64,000 nt of DNA, from assembly GCF_008705135.1 (NCBI RefSeq), contig NZ_CP023694.1, positions 5,003,001 through 5,067,000 on the forward strand. The letters run 5' to 3'. The notes beneath the pieces are model-generated. The model made no database searches, was not told the origin of the DNA, and worked only from the letters and a program-made list of their open reading frames with translations. The translations under genes were made by a program, and so were the position numbers. The DNA comes from Streptomyces coeruleorubidus. GTDB lineage: Bacteria; Actinomycetota; Actinomycetes; Streptomycetales; Streptomycetaceae. Of this stretch, positions 7,603-14,941 are shown in pieces (the stretch's first letter is position 1; each line of letters starts with the position of its first letter).

Positions 7603-7806
7603 TCAGGCGGGAACGATGTTCTCGGCCGTCGGGCCCTTCTGGCCCTGCGCGATGTCGAAGGACACCTTCTGGCCTTCCAGCAGCTCACGGAAGCCCTGGG
7701 CGGAGATGTTCGAGTAGTGGGCGAAGACGTCGGCGCCGCCGCCGTCCTGCTCGATGAAGCCGAAGCCCTTTTCCGCGTTGAACCACTTCACGGTACCAGT
7801 AGCCAT
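7603..7806 (-). CDS. CspA family cold-shock protein
   Basis: A 67-residue nucleic-acid chaperone. It starts MATGTVKWFNAEKGFGFIE with the RNP1 motif (K-G-F-G-F-I); RNP2 appears as DVFAHYSNI. It ends QKGPTAENIVPA, the standard actinobacterial form. Length is typical. GGAG-rich sequence (GAAGGAGAA) precedes the ATG. The leader holds a strong hairpin (7833-7857) and extends into a roughly 400-base gene-free region, as expected for a cold-shock mRNA with a long regulatory 5' UTR. It is the first gene of the cassette with the RNA helicase. Confidence 0.95.
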   Translation of the reverse strand: MATGTVKWFNAEKGFGFIEQDGGGADVFAHYSNISAQGFRELLEGQKVSFDIAQGQKGPTAENIVPA

Positions 7807-7832
7807 GTCAATTCTCCTTCGGAGACGATGTT

Positions 7833-7857
7833 CGGAATTCGCCCTGTGCGAATTCCG
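7833..7857 (-). promoter_or_regulatory. 5' UTR hairpin of the cold-shock gene
   Basis: Inverted repeat CGGAATTCGC-N5-GCGAATTCCG, 10-bp arms, ending 26 bases before the ATG. In the mRNA it would form a stable stem-loop next to the ribosome-binding site. Cold-shock mRNAs commonly have structured leaders; a thermosensing role here is inferred. Confidence 0.6.
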
Positions 7858-8253
7858 CGTCGCCGTGCTGATTACCCCGTAGGAAAATGAACCTTCTGGC
7901 AACCACACCTGCAACTGAGATCGACAGTAGCATGGCGCGACCGGCGCTGTGTGGATCAGTAATTCCGCCCCGTCCGGAGGCCGAGGAATACTCGCCGGGT
8001 GCCGCAGTAATTTCTCATCTCGCAAAAACAGATATTGGTCCCGCGTGGACGCACTGTTCCTGCCGCGCACTCCCGGCCGCAGCGCCATGACCTCCCTCGA
8101 TGGCCCCTGCGCCGCGGCCGTCCCCCTCAGCGGACGCGACGACGGTGAACGCGCCGGAACGCCACCATCGCGATGAAGGTCACATCGGCATACGGGTGAA
8201 CTGCCGAGGGTCCGATGGCGGGCGGCCATCCGAAGGGGTCCGCACCGCCGAAG
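7858..8253. other. Gene-free region upstream of the cold-shock gene
   Basis: About 400 bases without a supportable gene; open frames here lack start contexts and family signals. Part is relatively AT-rich for this genome (7870-8040) and probably holds the promoter and leader of the cold-shock gene. I could not place a promoter with confidence. Confidence 0.4.
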
Positions 8254-9495
8254 TCAGTCGAAGGCGGCGAGATGATCGGCGTCGCCGCCTCGCCACTCGA
8301 CGAGGAAGATGGTCGCGTCGTCGCTCGTGGCGCCGCCCCGCTCGTGTTTCAGGGCGTGGGAGAGCGCTCGCACCACCGCCCGCACCTCGGTGCGGTCGCG
8401 GAGGACCCGGTTGGTCCACTCGATGAGCTGTTCCTCACCGAACTGTTCCCCGCCGGGCTGGCGCTCCTCGATCAGGCCGTCGGTGAAGCACAGCAACCGG
8501 TCACCGGGCCGCAGCATCCGCTCGCTGACCACCGGTTCCTCACCGCCGAAGCCGACCGGCAACGTGGTCGGGCTCTCCAGCCGGTCCACCACGGCGCGGT
8601 CGCGGATCAGGAGCGGAGCCGGGTGGCCGGCGTTGACCCACTGGAGCCGGCCGGTGGCGACGTTCAGCACCATCATCTGCGCGGTGACGAAGTGGTCGTT
8701 GCCGAACTGCTCGTTGATGGCCCGGTCCATGAACGCGTACACCTGGGACAGATCGGTGTGGGACCGCCGCGTGTGGCGATAGGCGCCGACGGCCACCGTC
8801 GCCATGGTCGCCGCGTCCAGCCCGTGGCCCATCGCGTCGAGCATGGCCACGTGAAGGATGTCGCCGTTGAGGGCGTAGTCGAAGCTGTCGCCCGCCACGT
8901 CGTAGGCGGGCTCCAGGATTCCGGCCACCTCGACCTGCGGAACGGTCATCGACAGCGGGGGCAGCAACGACCACTGGACCTCCGCGGCCACACTCATCGG
9001 GGCGCTGCGGCGGGCCTGGAAGAACTGGTCGGTGTAGGCGTCCTTGGTGACGATCATGTCCGCGACCAGACCGGCGAGTCTGCGGAGCAGCCGCCGGTCG
9101 TCGTCGTCCACCGTGTCCAGGGTGACGGCCAGCACGCCGATCTGGTCGCTGCCGTCCAGCAGCGGCAGGTACATCCGCACGCTGCCGTCCAGCGGCACCT
9201 CCACCGTTCCGCGGCTGAGGAACGCCTCGCCGGCGGGGGAGTCCTCGACCGACTCGGGGCCGCCGACTCTCAGCCTCCGGCCCGGCAGCGGCACCAGCAG
9301 CACCTGTTCGTAGTCCTGGAGGAGGATGGAGACGTCCCGGCCCCCGACCCTGGCCACCTCTTCCGCGACGAGCGGGGCGATCAAGTCCGGCGGCATCTCG
9401 TGGGCCCGGTCCAGCAGCACCCCCAGCAGTCGCTCGCCGAACCCCTCCGACCGGTCCACCCCGATCCTGTCCGGCTTCCGCCCACTGTCCGTCAT
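8254..9495 (-). CDS. GAF-PP2C (SpoIIE-type) serine/threonine phosphatase
   Basis: A 413-residue protein phosphatase. Residues ~15-165 resemble a GAF sensor domain (SILLQDYEQVLLVPLP...GVLAVTLDTVDDDDRRLLRRLAGL). Residues ~185-405 form a SpoIIE/PPM phosphatase with metal-binding Asp motifs GDSFDY and LDAMGHGLDAA, then NAGHPAPLLIRD, CFTDGLIEER and SDDATIFLVEW. Such proteins usually dephosphorylate anti-sigma antagonists in partner-switching stress circuits. No anti-sigma kinase or STAS antagonist gene lies next to it, so the partner is elsewhere. The gene stands alone, downstream of the small monooxygenase-like gene at 9517-9819. Confidence 0.9.
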   Translation of the reverse strand: MTDSGRKPDRIGVDRSEGFGERLLGVLLDRAHEMPPDLIAPLVAEEVARVGGRDVSILLQDYEQVLLVPLPGRRLRVGGPESVEDSPAGEAFLSRGTVEVPLDGSVRMYLPLLDGSDQIGVLAVTLDTVDDDDRRLLRRLAGLVADMIVTKDAYTDQFFQARRSAPMSVAAEVQWSLLPPLSMTVPQVEVAGILEPAYDVAGDSFDYALNGDILHVAMLDAMGHGLDAATMATVAVGAYRHTRRSHTDLSQVYAFMDRAINEQFGNDHFVTAQMMVLNVATGRLQWVNAGHPAPLLIRDRAVVDRLESPTTLPVGFGGEEPVVSERMLRPGDRLLCFTDGLIEERQPGGEQFGEEQLIEWTNRVLRDRTEVRAVVRALSHALKHERGGATSDDATIFLVEWRGGDADHLAAFD

Positions 9496-9516
9496 CGCTG
9501 TCCGCCGACGCGGGCG

Positions 9517-9819
9517 TCAGGCGGCGCCGCTGACGGCCGGGGCGACGAAGCGCCTGTGGACGGGGAAGAACTCCGGCTGGGGGTCGCTCTTCACCCCCAG
9601 CTCGCCCTTGAGCACAGGTTCGATCCTGCCGGCGATGAACCGGGCGAAGTGCTCCTCCGACTCCCAGATGTCGAGCACGTTCAGGCCGTCGGCGGTGAAC
9701 CACGCCACGTGCAGCACGCACCCGTCCGGGGACTCCTCTTCCCAGCGCACCCTCTTGCGCGTCGCGTCGTACAACTCGGGCGTGATCTCGGGCCAGACGA
9801 AGGTCATCACGACTGCCAT
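9517..9819 (-). CDS. Dimeric alpha-beta barrel (monooxygenase-like) protein
   Basis: A 100-residue protein with the layout of antibiotic-biosynthesis-monooxygenase/stress-responsive ferredoxin-like barrels: an initial strand MAVVMTFVWPEITPELYDA, a central VLHVAWFTADGLNVLDIWESEEHF strand-turn-strand, then FARFIAGRIEPVLKG. The DIWES-EHF element is typical of small proteins annotated as ABM-like. No cofactor residues can be assigned, and many family members have no proven enzyme activity. It ends 21 bases before the phosphatase start and may be co-transcribed. Confidence 0.7.
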   Translation of the reverse strand: MAVVMTFVWPEITPELYDATRKRVRWEEESPDGCVLHVAWFTADGLNVLDIWESEEHFARFIAGRIEPVLKGELGVKSDPQPEFFPVHRRFVAPAVSGAA

Positions 9820-9967
9820 GGGGTGCCTCTCAATCGCCTGGGCGCGGCGCGGGCTGCGCGGTCTGTGCGGGTACGCAGGACGACGCTAAGCAGCTCGGGT
9901 CTCGGAGGCACTCCGGGGCGGGCCGTTCGTGGCCGCCGGGCAGAGGGCGACGTGACGCCCTGGACCG

Positions 9968-10420
9968 CTACAAGCCCTCCTGACCGGCGTGCGCGGCGCT
10001 CCAGCGGATGTGAGGGGGCTCGACGCGTGCGCACAGGGGGCCGCCCTGTGGGTCGGTCAGGCCCAGGCGGCCGATCAGCAGGCCGTCGCGTGCGGCGGCG
10101 GTGAGTACGTCGGCGGGGATGGCGTCGAGCATCAGTTTGGCGCGGCGGAACATCGTGAAGACGCCCGACTCGTCGACCGTGCCCCAGGACAGGTAGATGA
10201 ACCGCCGGCCCAGACGGTCCTGGACGTAAGGGCCTTTGATCTCGATGCCGGCCGGCGAGGTGCTCGTGGTGCACTCCAGCGTCCAGGTCGCTGAGGGTGC
10301 GTCGGCGGGCTGTGGTTCGAGGAGTTCGGCCGGGCGGTCGCGGCGTTGTACGGCGACGTGGATGTCGCCGTACTCGGGGAGCCTGCCGGGCAGGTCGACG
10401 GCGTCGATGCGGATGCGCAT
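9968..10420 (-). CDS. DUF5990 family protein
   Basis: A 150-residue DUF5990 protein, function unknown. It begins MRIRIDAVDLPGR with a following DIHVAVQRR strand, and has the family segment DRLGRRFIYLSWGTVDESGVFTMFRRAKLML followed by LTAAARDGLLIGRLGLTDPQGGPLCARVEPPHIRW. The family start MRIRID at 10420 is chosen over an ATG 12 bases upstream. It sits alone between the barrel protein and the lipoprotein gene, in the same direction. In my recollection DUF5990 proteins are cytosolic and widespread in actinomycetes. Confidence 0.8.
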   Translation of the reverse strand: MRIRIDAVDLPGRLPEYGDIHVAVQRRDRPAELLEPQPADAPSATWTLECTTSTSPAGIEIKGPYVQDRLGRRFIYLSWGTVDESGVFTMFRRAKLMLDAIPADVLTAAARDGLLIGRLGLTDPQGGPLCARVEPPHIRWSAAHAGQEGL

Positions 10421-10463
10421 GGCCGCCATCATCCGCCATCGTCCGGCCCGGCCGGACCGTGGC

Positions 10464-11288
10464 TCAGTGGTCGTCGCGGATGGTGGTCGCGATGCCGTTG
10501 CTGATCACGACCTCGGCGGTGAAGCCCTTCTTGGCGGCCTGCTCCAGTTCGGCCTCGGTGCACTCGATGCCGCCCTGGCCGCCCTCACCCGTGTTCGTGT
10601 CACCGCAGATGTCGCCGTAGCCCCAGATCTCGGTGTCCTCGGCGACGAGGAACTGCTGCTCGACGCCCTTCATGTCGGAGACCGTGTACTTGCCCGGCGC
10701 CAGGTAGGAGACGTTGCCGAACCAGGTTCCGTTGACTCCCTTGCCCTTGTCGATGCCCTCGACGACGGTCTCGCGGGGGCCGGAGTCGGAGCCGGAGCCG
10801 GTGTCAGGGCCGGATTCGGAGCCGGAGCCGGTGTTCTGCTGAGGGGCTCGCCGCTCGGTCACCAGCGTCGCGATGCCGTTCTTCATCTCCACGTCGGCGC
10901 CCACGGCGTTCTTCTTGGTGGCGGCCTCCAGCTGGTCCAGCGTGCACGGGGCGTCCACCTTGGACCCCGCCTCGCCGCATATCGTGCCGACGCCGTAGAC
11001 CTCGGTGTCGTCGGCGACCAGGAACTGCTGGTCGCCCTTGCCCGGCACGGTCACGATGTACTTGCCCGGGGCGAGATAGCTGACCTTGCCGTTCTTGAAC
11101 GTGCCGCTGACGCCCTTCGACTTCTCCGAGCCCGACTTCGGGTCCGACGCCTTCTCCGCGACCGCCGCCGCGCCCGGCGTGGTCTTGCCGGACGAGCTGG
11201 CGTCCGTGCCGTTCTGGCACGCCGTCATCAGCAGCCCGGCGGTGATCGCGGCGGTGGCGACGACGGCCTTGCGCAGGTGGCGGTTCAT
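10464..11288 (-). CDS. Lipoprotein with a duplicated ~90-residue domain
   Basis: A 274-residue secreted lipoprotein. The signal peptide ends in the lipobox LMTAC, giving an acylated Cys at 24. Two related domains follow at about 56-145 and 185-274: both contain VSYLAPGKY, then QQFLVADDTE/QQFLVAEDTE, a GTICGE/GDICGD Cys, a second Cys (DAPCTLDQLEAA / IECTEAELEQAA) and an ending NGIAT. The repeat pattern implies one disulfide per domain. The linker is rich in Gly, Ser, Asp and Pro. Family not recognised. It is expected to be anchored on the outer face of the membrane. Confidence 0.8.
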   Translation of the reverse strand: MNRHLRKAVVATAAITAGLLMTACQNGTDASSSGKTTPGAAAVAEKASDPKSGSEKSKGVSGTFKNGKVSYLAPGKYIVTVPGKGDQQFLVADDTEVYGVGTICGEAGSKVDAPCTLDQLEAATKKNAVGADVEMKNGIATLVTERRAPQQNTGSGSESGPDTGSGSDSGPRETVVEGIDKGKGVNGTWFGNVSYLAPGKYTVSDMKGVEQQFLVAEDTEIWGYGDICGDTNTGEGGQGGIECTEAELEQAAKKGFTAEVVISNGIATTIRDDH

Positions 11289-11503
11289 CACGGAGTGTCC
11301 TTCCGAAGTGGGGAGTGGCAGGGGGCCGGCGGCGTCCGCGCCGGTTCCCGCTCTGTGCTGACTATGAGGAGCCCCAGAGCCCTCGGGTCGCACCCGTCTT
11401 CCCTTCACGACACCGCCGTGGCACGCCCGTGACACAGCAACACATCGGCTGTGGACGGCGGTTCGCCGACGCGCCGCCTTGTGTCACACGGCCGTGTGCC
11501 CTG

Positions 11504-13048
11504 TCACCGGCCGTTCCCCGGGCTGTAAGGCTGGAGGAGCTGGTCGACGGGTGCGTAGTCGTCGGTGAGCGGTCGGGCGTCGCCGATCCAGGACGTGACG
11601 TCGTCACCCGTGGCGATCTTCCAGCCGGTCTGCCGGGCGTCCAGCGCCTTCTGGATCGCGCGCGGGTCGACCGGCCGGTCGGAGGCGATCACCACCAGAT
11701 TGCCGCCCAGGGCCGTGGCGGTCGGGTCGAGGCCGATATCGGCGGGTTCGCCGACGAGGGCGACGTGCTCGAACGTCTCGCCGAGGGTGGCCGCTTCGGC
11801 ACGTGCGAAGGCCATACCGCCGTGATCGATGAGGTTGGCGACGTACAGGCCGTCCTCGTCGAGCACCCGCCGTACGTCCGTCATCGCCTCCACCGTGGTG
11901 AGGTGCCACGGCACGCTGACGCCCCCGAAGGCGTCGCCGACGACGAGGTCACGGCTGCCGGCGTCCAGCCGCCGCAAGCCGAGCCTGCCGTCCTCGACGC
12001 GTACGTCGATGCCCGCCGCTGACCCGAGACCGAGCTGGTCGCGGTCGATGCGTACGACCCCGCCGTCGATCTCGGAGACGAGGCTGCGCGTTCCGGGCCG
12101 GGTGGCCGCGAGGTAGCGGGGAATGGTGAGCCCGCCGCCGCCCACGTGATGGGCGTCGAGCGGCTCACCTTCTGGAAAGGCGGCGTCCACCACCGACGCG
12201 ATGGCGCGCACGTACTCGAACTCGAGGAAGGTCGGGTCGTCGAGGTCGACGTAGGAGTGCCGCAGGCCGTCCAGGACGAGTGTCCGGCCGCTGTCCCGGT
12301 CGGGGTCCGCGACGACCCGGGCGCAGTGGTACCTGGTCTCCGTGTCGCAGGCACCGGGCGCGACCGTCGTGGCGAGGCCGCCGGCGACGACCACGAGCGT
12401 CAGGGCGGGGGTGCCGCTCCACCCACGCCTTCGCCACTCCACCAGCGCCGAGCCGGCCACCAGCAGGGTGCCGAGGCCGATCAGTATGCCGCTGACCGGC
12501 AACCGCGACACGAGGACGAAGCCGGTGAGGACGGTGCCGACGATGGCCCCGACGGTGCCGACGCCGGACAGCCGGCCGACGACCGTTCCGGTCTCGGCGA
12601 GGCTGGTGAGCCGCACCTTGGTCACGATCGGCGTCACCGCCGAGAGCAGCGCGCCCGGCACGAGGATGGTCAGCGACGCGATCAGCAGGAGCAACGCCGG
12701 CGCCCACTCCGCGGTGCTGCGCAGCACGGCCGGTGTGAGCGCCACGACCGCTCCCGACACCCCGAGCGAGGGGCCCAGGAGCCGGCGGGGATCGACCTGG
12801 TCGGCGAAGTGCCCGCCCATCCAGGAGCCGGCGGCGATCGCGGTGAGGGCGATGCCGATCACCAGGGTGCTGGTCTCGAGGGTGAGGCCGAGGTAGGGAG
12901 CCAGCAGCCGCAGGGCGACGATCTCCACCACCAGGACCGCGGCGGAGGACCCGAACACCAGCACCGCGGCGGTACGGGGACCCAGGCCGTCGTCGTGCGG
13001 CGTGCCCTCGGCGACAGGCGAGGAAGACGATCCGGTCACGGGCGACAT
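11504..13048 (-). CDS. Membrane-fused spermidine-synthase-like protein
   Basis: A 514-residue protein. Residues ~25-265 hold about eight hydrophobic segments (AAVLVFGSSAAVLVVEIVAL is the first), resembling the MFS-like half of fused spermidine synthases. The C-terminal half is a SAM-type Rossmann domain: DAHHVGGGGLTIPRYL, VSEIDGGVVRID, DLVVGDAFGG and DDYAPVDQLL match aminopropyltransferase landmarks. The PaoABC-like operon is divergent. Start at 13048 (MSPVTG) by similarity. Whether it makes a polyamine is uncertain, since membrane-fused members have little experimental study. Confidence 0.85.
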   Translation of the reverse strand: MSPVTGSSSSPVAEGTPHDDGLGPRTAAVLVFGSSAAVLVVEIVALRLLAPYLGLTLETSTLVIGIALTAIAAGSWMGGHFADQVDPRRLLGPSLGVSGAVVALTPAVLRSTAEWAPALLLLIASLTILVPGALLSAVTPIVTKVRLTSLAETGTVVGRLSGVGTVGAIVGTVLTGFVLVSRLPVSGILIGLGTLLVAGSALVEWRRRGWSGTPALTLVVVAGGLATTVAPGACDTETRYHCARVVADPDRDSGRTLVLDGLRHSYVDLDDPTFLEFEYVRAIASVVDAAFPEGEPLDAHHVGGGGLTIPRYLAATRPGTRSLVSEIDGGVVRIDRDQLGLGSAAGIDVRVEDGRLGLRRLDAGSRDLVVGDAFGGVSVPWHLTTVEAMTDVRRVLDEDGLYVANLIDHGGMAFARAEAATLGETFEHVALVGEPADIGLDPTATALGGNLVVIASDRPVDPRAIQKALDARQTGWKIATGDDVTSWIGDARPLTDDYAPVDQLLQPYSPGNGR

Positions 13049-13308
13049 CCTTGCATGCCGTGCCCGTACGGCGCCCAGCCATCGCCGCCGCCTCAGCAGC
13101 GCGAGCAACGGGCCACCCGCGCCGCCCTCGTGAGGAAACCAAGGGGGGACAAAACTCTCCCCGTCACAGGCGCTGCTCGCGGTGCCAGACTTCCCCCATG
13201 GACGGCCGCGGAAAGGCGCGCGGTCGCCCAGGTCTGCGGTGACAACGATCCCGTCTCCTGCCGTGCCGCTCTGTACGGCCGATCCGTCCGTGATGCGAAG
13301 GCGTATCC

Positions 13309-13947
13309 ATGTCCATTGACCTCCCTGAATCCGCTGTTCCACCCCCCACCGAACCCGGCGAGTCCTCCTCGCCGCCCAGCCGGCGCACCTTCATCGCCAC
13401 CAGTGCCGCGGTCGGTGGTGCCGTCGTGGCCGGAGGGACGTTCCTCGCGGTCCCGGACGAAGCCACCGCCGAGGGGGCGGCGCCCTCCAGCCGGGTGTCG
13501 TTGACGGTCAACGGCACCCGCCGGACCGTGACGGTCGACAACCGCACCTCGCTGCTGGACCTGCTGCGCGAGCACCTCGGCCTGACCGGCTCGAAGAAGG
13601 GCTGCAACGCCGGTGCCTGCGGGGCGTGCACCGTGCTGGTCGACGGCCACCGGGTCAACTCCTGCCTGACGCTGGCCGTGCGGCTGGAGGGAGCCGAGGT
13701 CACCACCGTCGAGGGTCTGGCCGAGGGTGACCGGCTGCACCCGTTGCAGCAGGCGTTCATCGACGAGGACGCCTTCCAGTGCGGCTACTGCACGCCCGGC
13801 CAGATCGTCTCCGGGGTGGGCTGCATCCAGGAGGGGCACACCGGTTCGCCGGAGGAGATACGGGAGTGGATGAGCGGCAACATCTGCCGCTGCGGCTGCT
13901 ACGTCAAGATCGTGCGCGCGGTCGAGCAGACCGCGGGCCGGAAGTAA
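13309..13947 (+). CDS. Molybdenum hydroxylase 2Fe-2S subunit (PaoA/YagT-like)
   Basis: A 212-residue iron-sulfur subunit. A twin-arginine signal (SRRTFIATSAAVGGAVVAG, about residues 24-43) predicts export by Tat. The plant-type [2Fe-2S] cluster ligands are in GCNAGACGACTVLVDG plus a later SCLT Cys. The second cluster uses FQCGYCTPGQ and NICRCGCY. It is the first gene of an operon with FAD and molybdopterin subunits and XdhC. It would pass electrons between the Mo centre and FAD in an aldehyde or purine-type oxidoreductase of PaoABC architecture. Confidence 0.93.
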   Translation: MSIDLPESAVPPPTEPGESSSPPSRRTFIATSAAVGGAVVAGGTFLAVPDEATAEGAAPSSRVSLTVNGTRRTVTVDNRTSLLDLLREHLGLTGSKKGCNAGACGACTVLVDGHRVNSCLTLAVRLEGAEVTTVEGLAEGDRLHPLQQAFIDEDAFQCGYCTPGQIVSGVGCIQEGHTGSPEEIREWMSGNICRCGCYVKIVRAVEQTAGRK

Positions 13948-13960
13948 GGAGCGGCCCACC

Positions 13961-14941
13961 GTGCATCCCTTCGCCTACACCCGCGTCTCCGACACCCGCG
14001 AGGCCCTCAAAGCCGGTCGCGCGGGCGGTCGTTACATCGCCGGCGGCACCACCCTGGTCGACCTGATGCGCGAGACCGTCGAGCGCCCCGGGACCCTGGT
14101 CGACATCTCCGGCCTGCCGCTGCGCGACATCCTCGTCACCAAGGAGGGCGGCCTGCGTATCGGCGCCCTGGTGCGGATGGCCGAGGCGGCCGCCCACCCC
14201 GCGGTGCGCGCCGCCTACCCGGTCGTCTCCCGGGCGCTGGAGCTGAGCGCCTCGGCCCAGCTGCGCAACATGGCCACCATCGGCGGCAACATCATGCAGC
14301 GCACCCGCTGCACCTACTTCCGGGACGTGACCGCCGACTGCAACAAGCGCGAGCCCGGCTCCGGTTGCGCGGCACTGCACGGCGTCAACCGCTCGCACGC
14401 GATCCTGGGCACCTCCGACCAGTGCGTCGCCACGCACCCCTCCGACGTCGCCGTGGCCTTCGCGGCGCTGGAGGCGAGAGTGCGCCTGCTGGGCCCGGAC
14501 GGAGAGCGTGAAGTCCCCTTCGCGGACTTCCTGCTGCGCCCGGGGAGCACACCACAGCGTGAACAGGCCGTGAAGCAGGGTGAGTTGATCACGACGATCG
14601 AGATCCCGGCGCTTCCGCGTCCCCTCAAGTCGGGCTATCTGAAGGTGCGCGACCGGCAGTCCTACGAGTTCGCCCTGACCTCCGCGGCGGTCGCGCTGCA
14701 CATCCGGGGCGGGGTGATCCGGGAGGCGAGGGTCGCCGCCGGGGGAGTGGGCACCGTCCCCTGGAAGCTGCCCGCCGTCGAACGCCACCTCATCGGCGAG
14801 CGCCCCTCGGACGCCCTGTGGACAGCGGCCGCGGAGAAGGCGACGGAGGGGGCCCGTCCCCTGAGGCACAACCGCTTCAAGGTCGCGCTGCTGAAGCGGA
14901 CCGTCGAACGCCAGCTGCGCATCGTAGGAGGTACGAAGTGA
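13961..14941 (+). CDS. Molybdenum hydroxylase FAD subunit (PaoB/YagS-like)
   Basis: A 326-residue FAD-binding subunit starting at GTG. FAD-binding signatures are IAGGTTLVDLM (~26-36) and ATIGGNIMQRTR. Four cysteines at about 117, 127, 136 and 155 (RTRCTYF, ADCNKR, GSGCAAL, SDQCVAT) match the extra [4Fe-4S] cluster loop of E. coli PaoB, a feature absent from ordinary xanthine dehydrogenase FAD subunits. It starts 14 bases after the 2Fe-2S subunit and overlaps the next start (GTGA). Confidence 0.93.
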   Translation: MHPFAYTRVSDTREALKAGRAGGRYIAGGTTLVDLMRETVERPGTLVDISGLPLRDILVTKEGGLRIGALVRMAEAAAHPAVRAAYPVVSRALELSASAQLRNMATIGGNIMQRTRCTYFRDVTADCNKREPGSGCAALHGVNRSHAILGTSDQCVATHPSDVAVAFAALEARVRLLGPDGEREVPFADFLLRPGSTPQREQAVKQGELITTIEIPALPRPLKSGYLKVRDRQSYEFALTSAAVALHIRGGVIREARVAAGGVGTVPWKLPAVERHLIGERPSDALWTAAAEKATEGARPLRHNRFKVALLKRTVERQLRIVGGTK

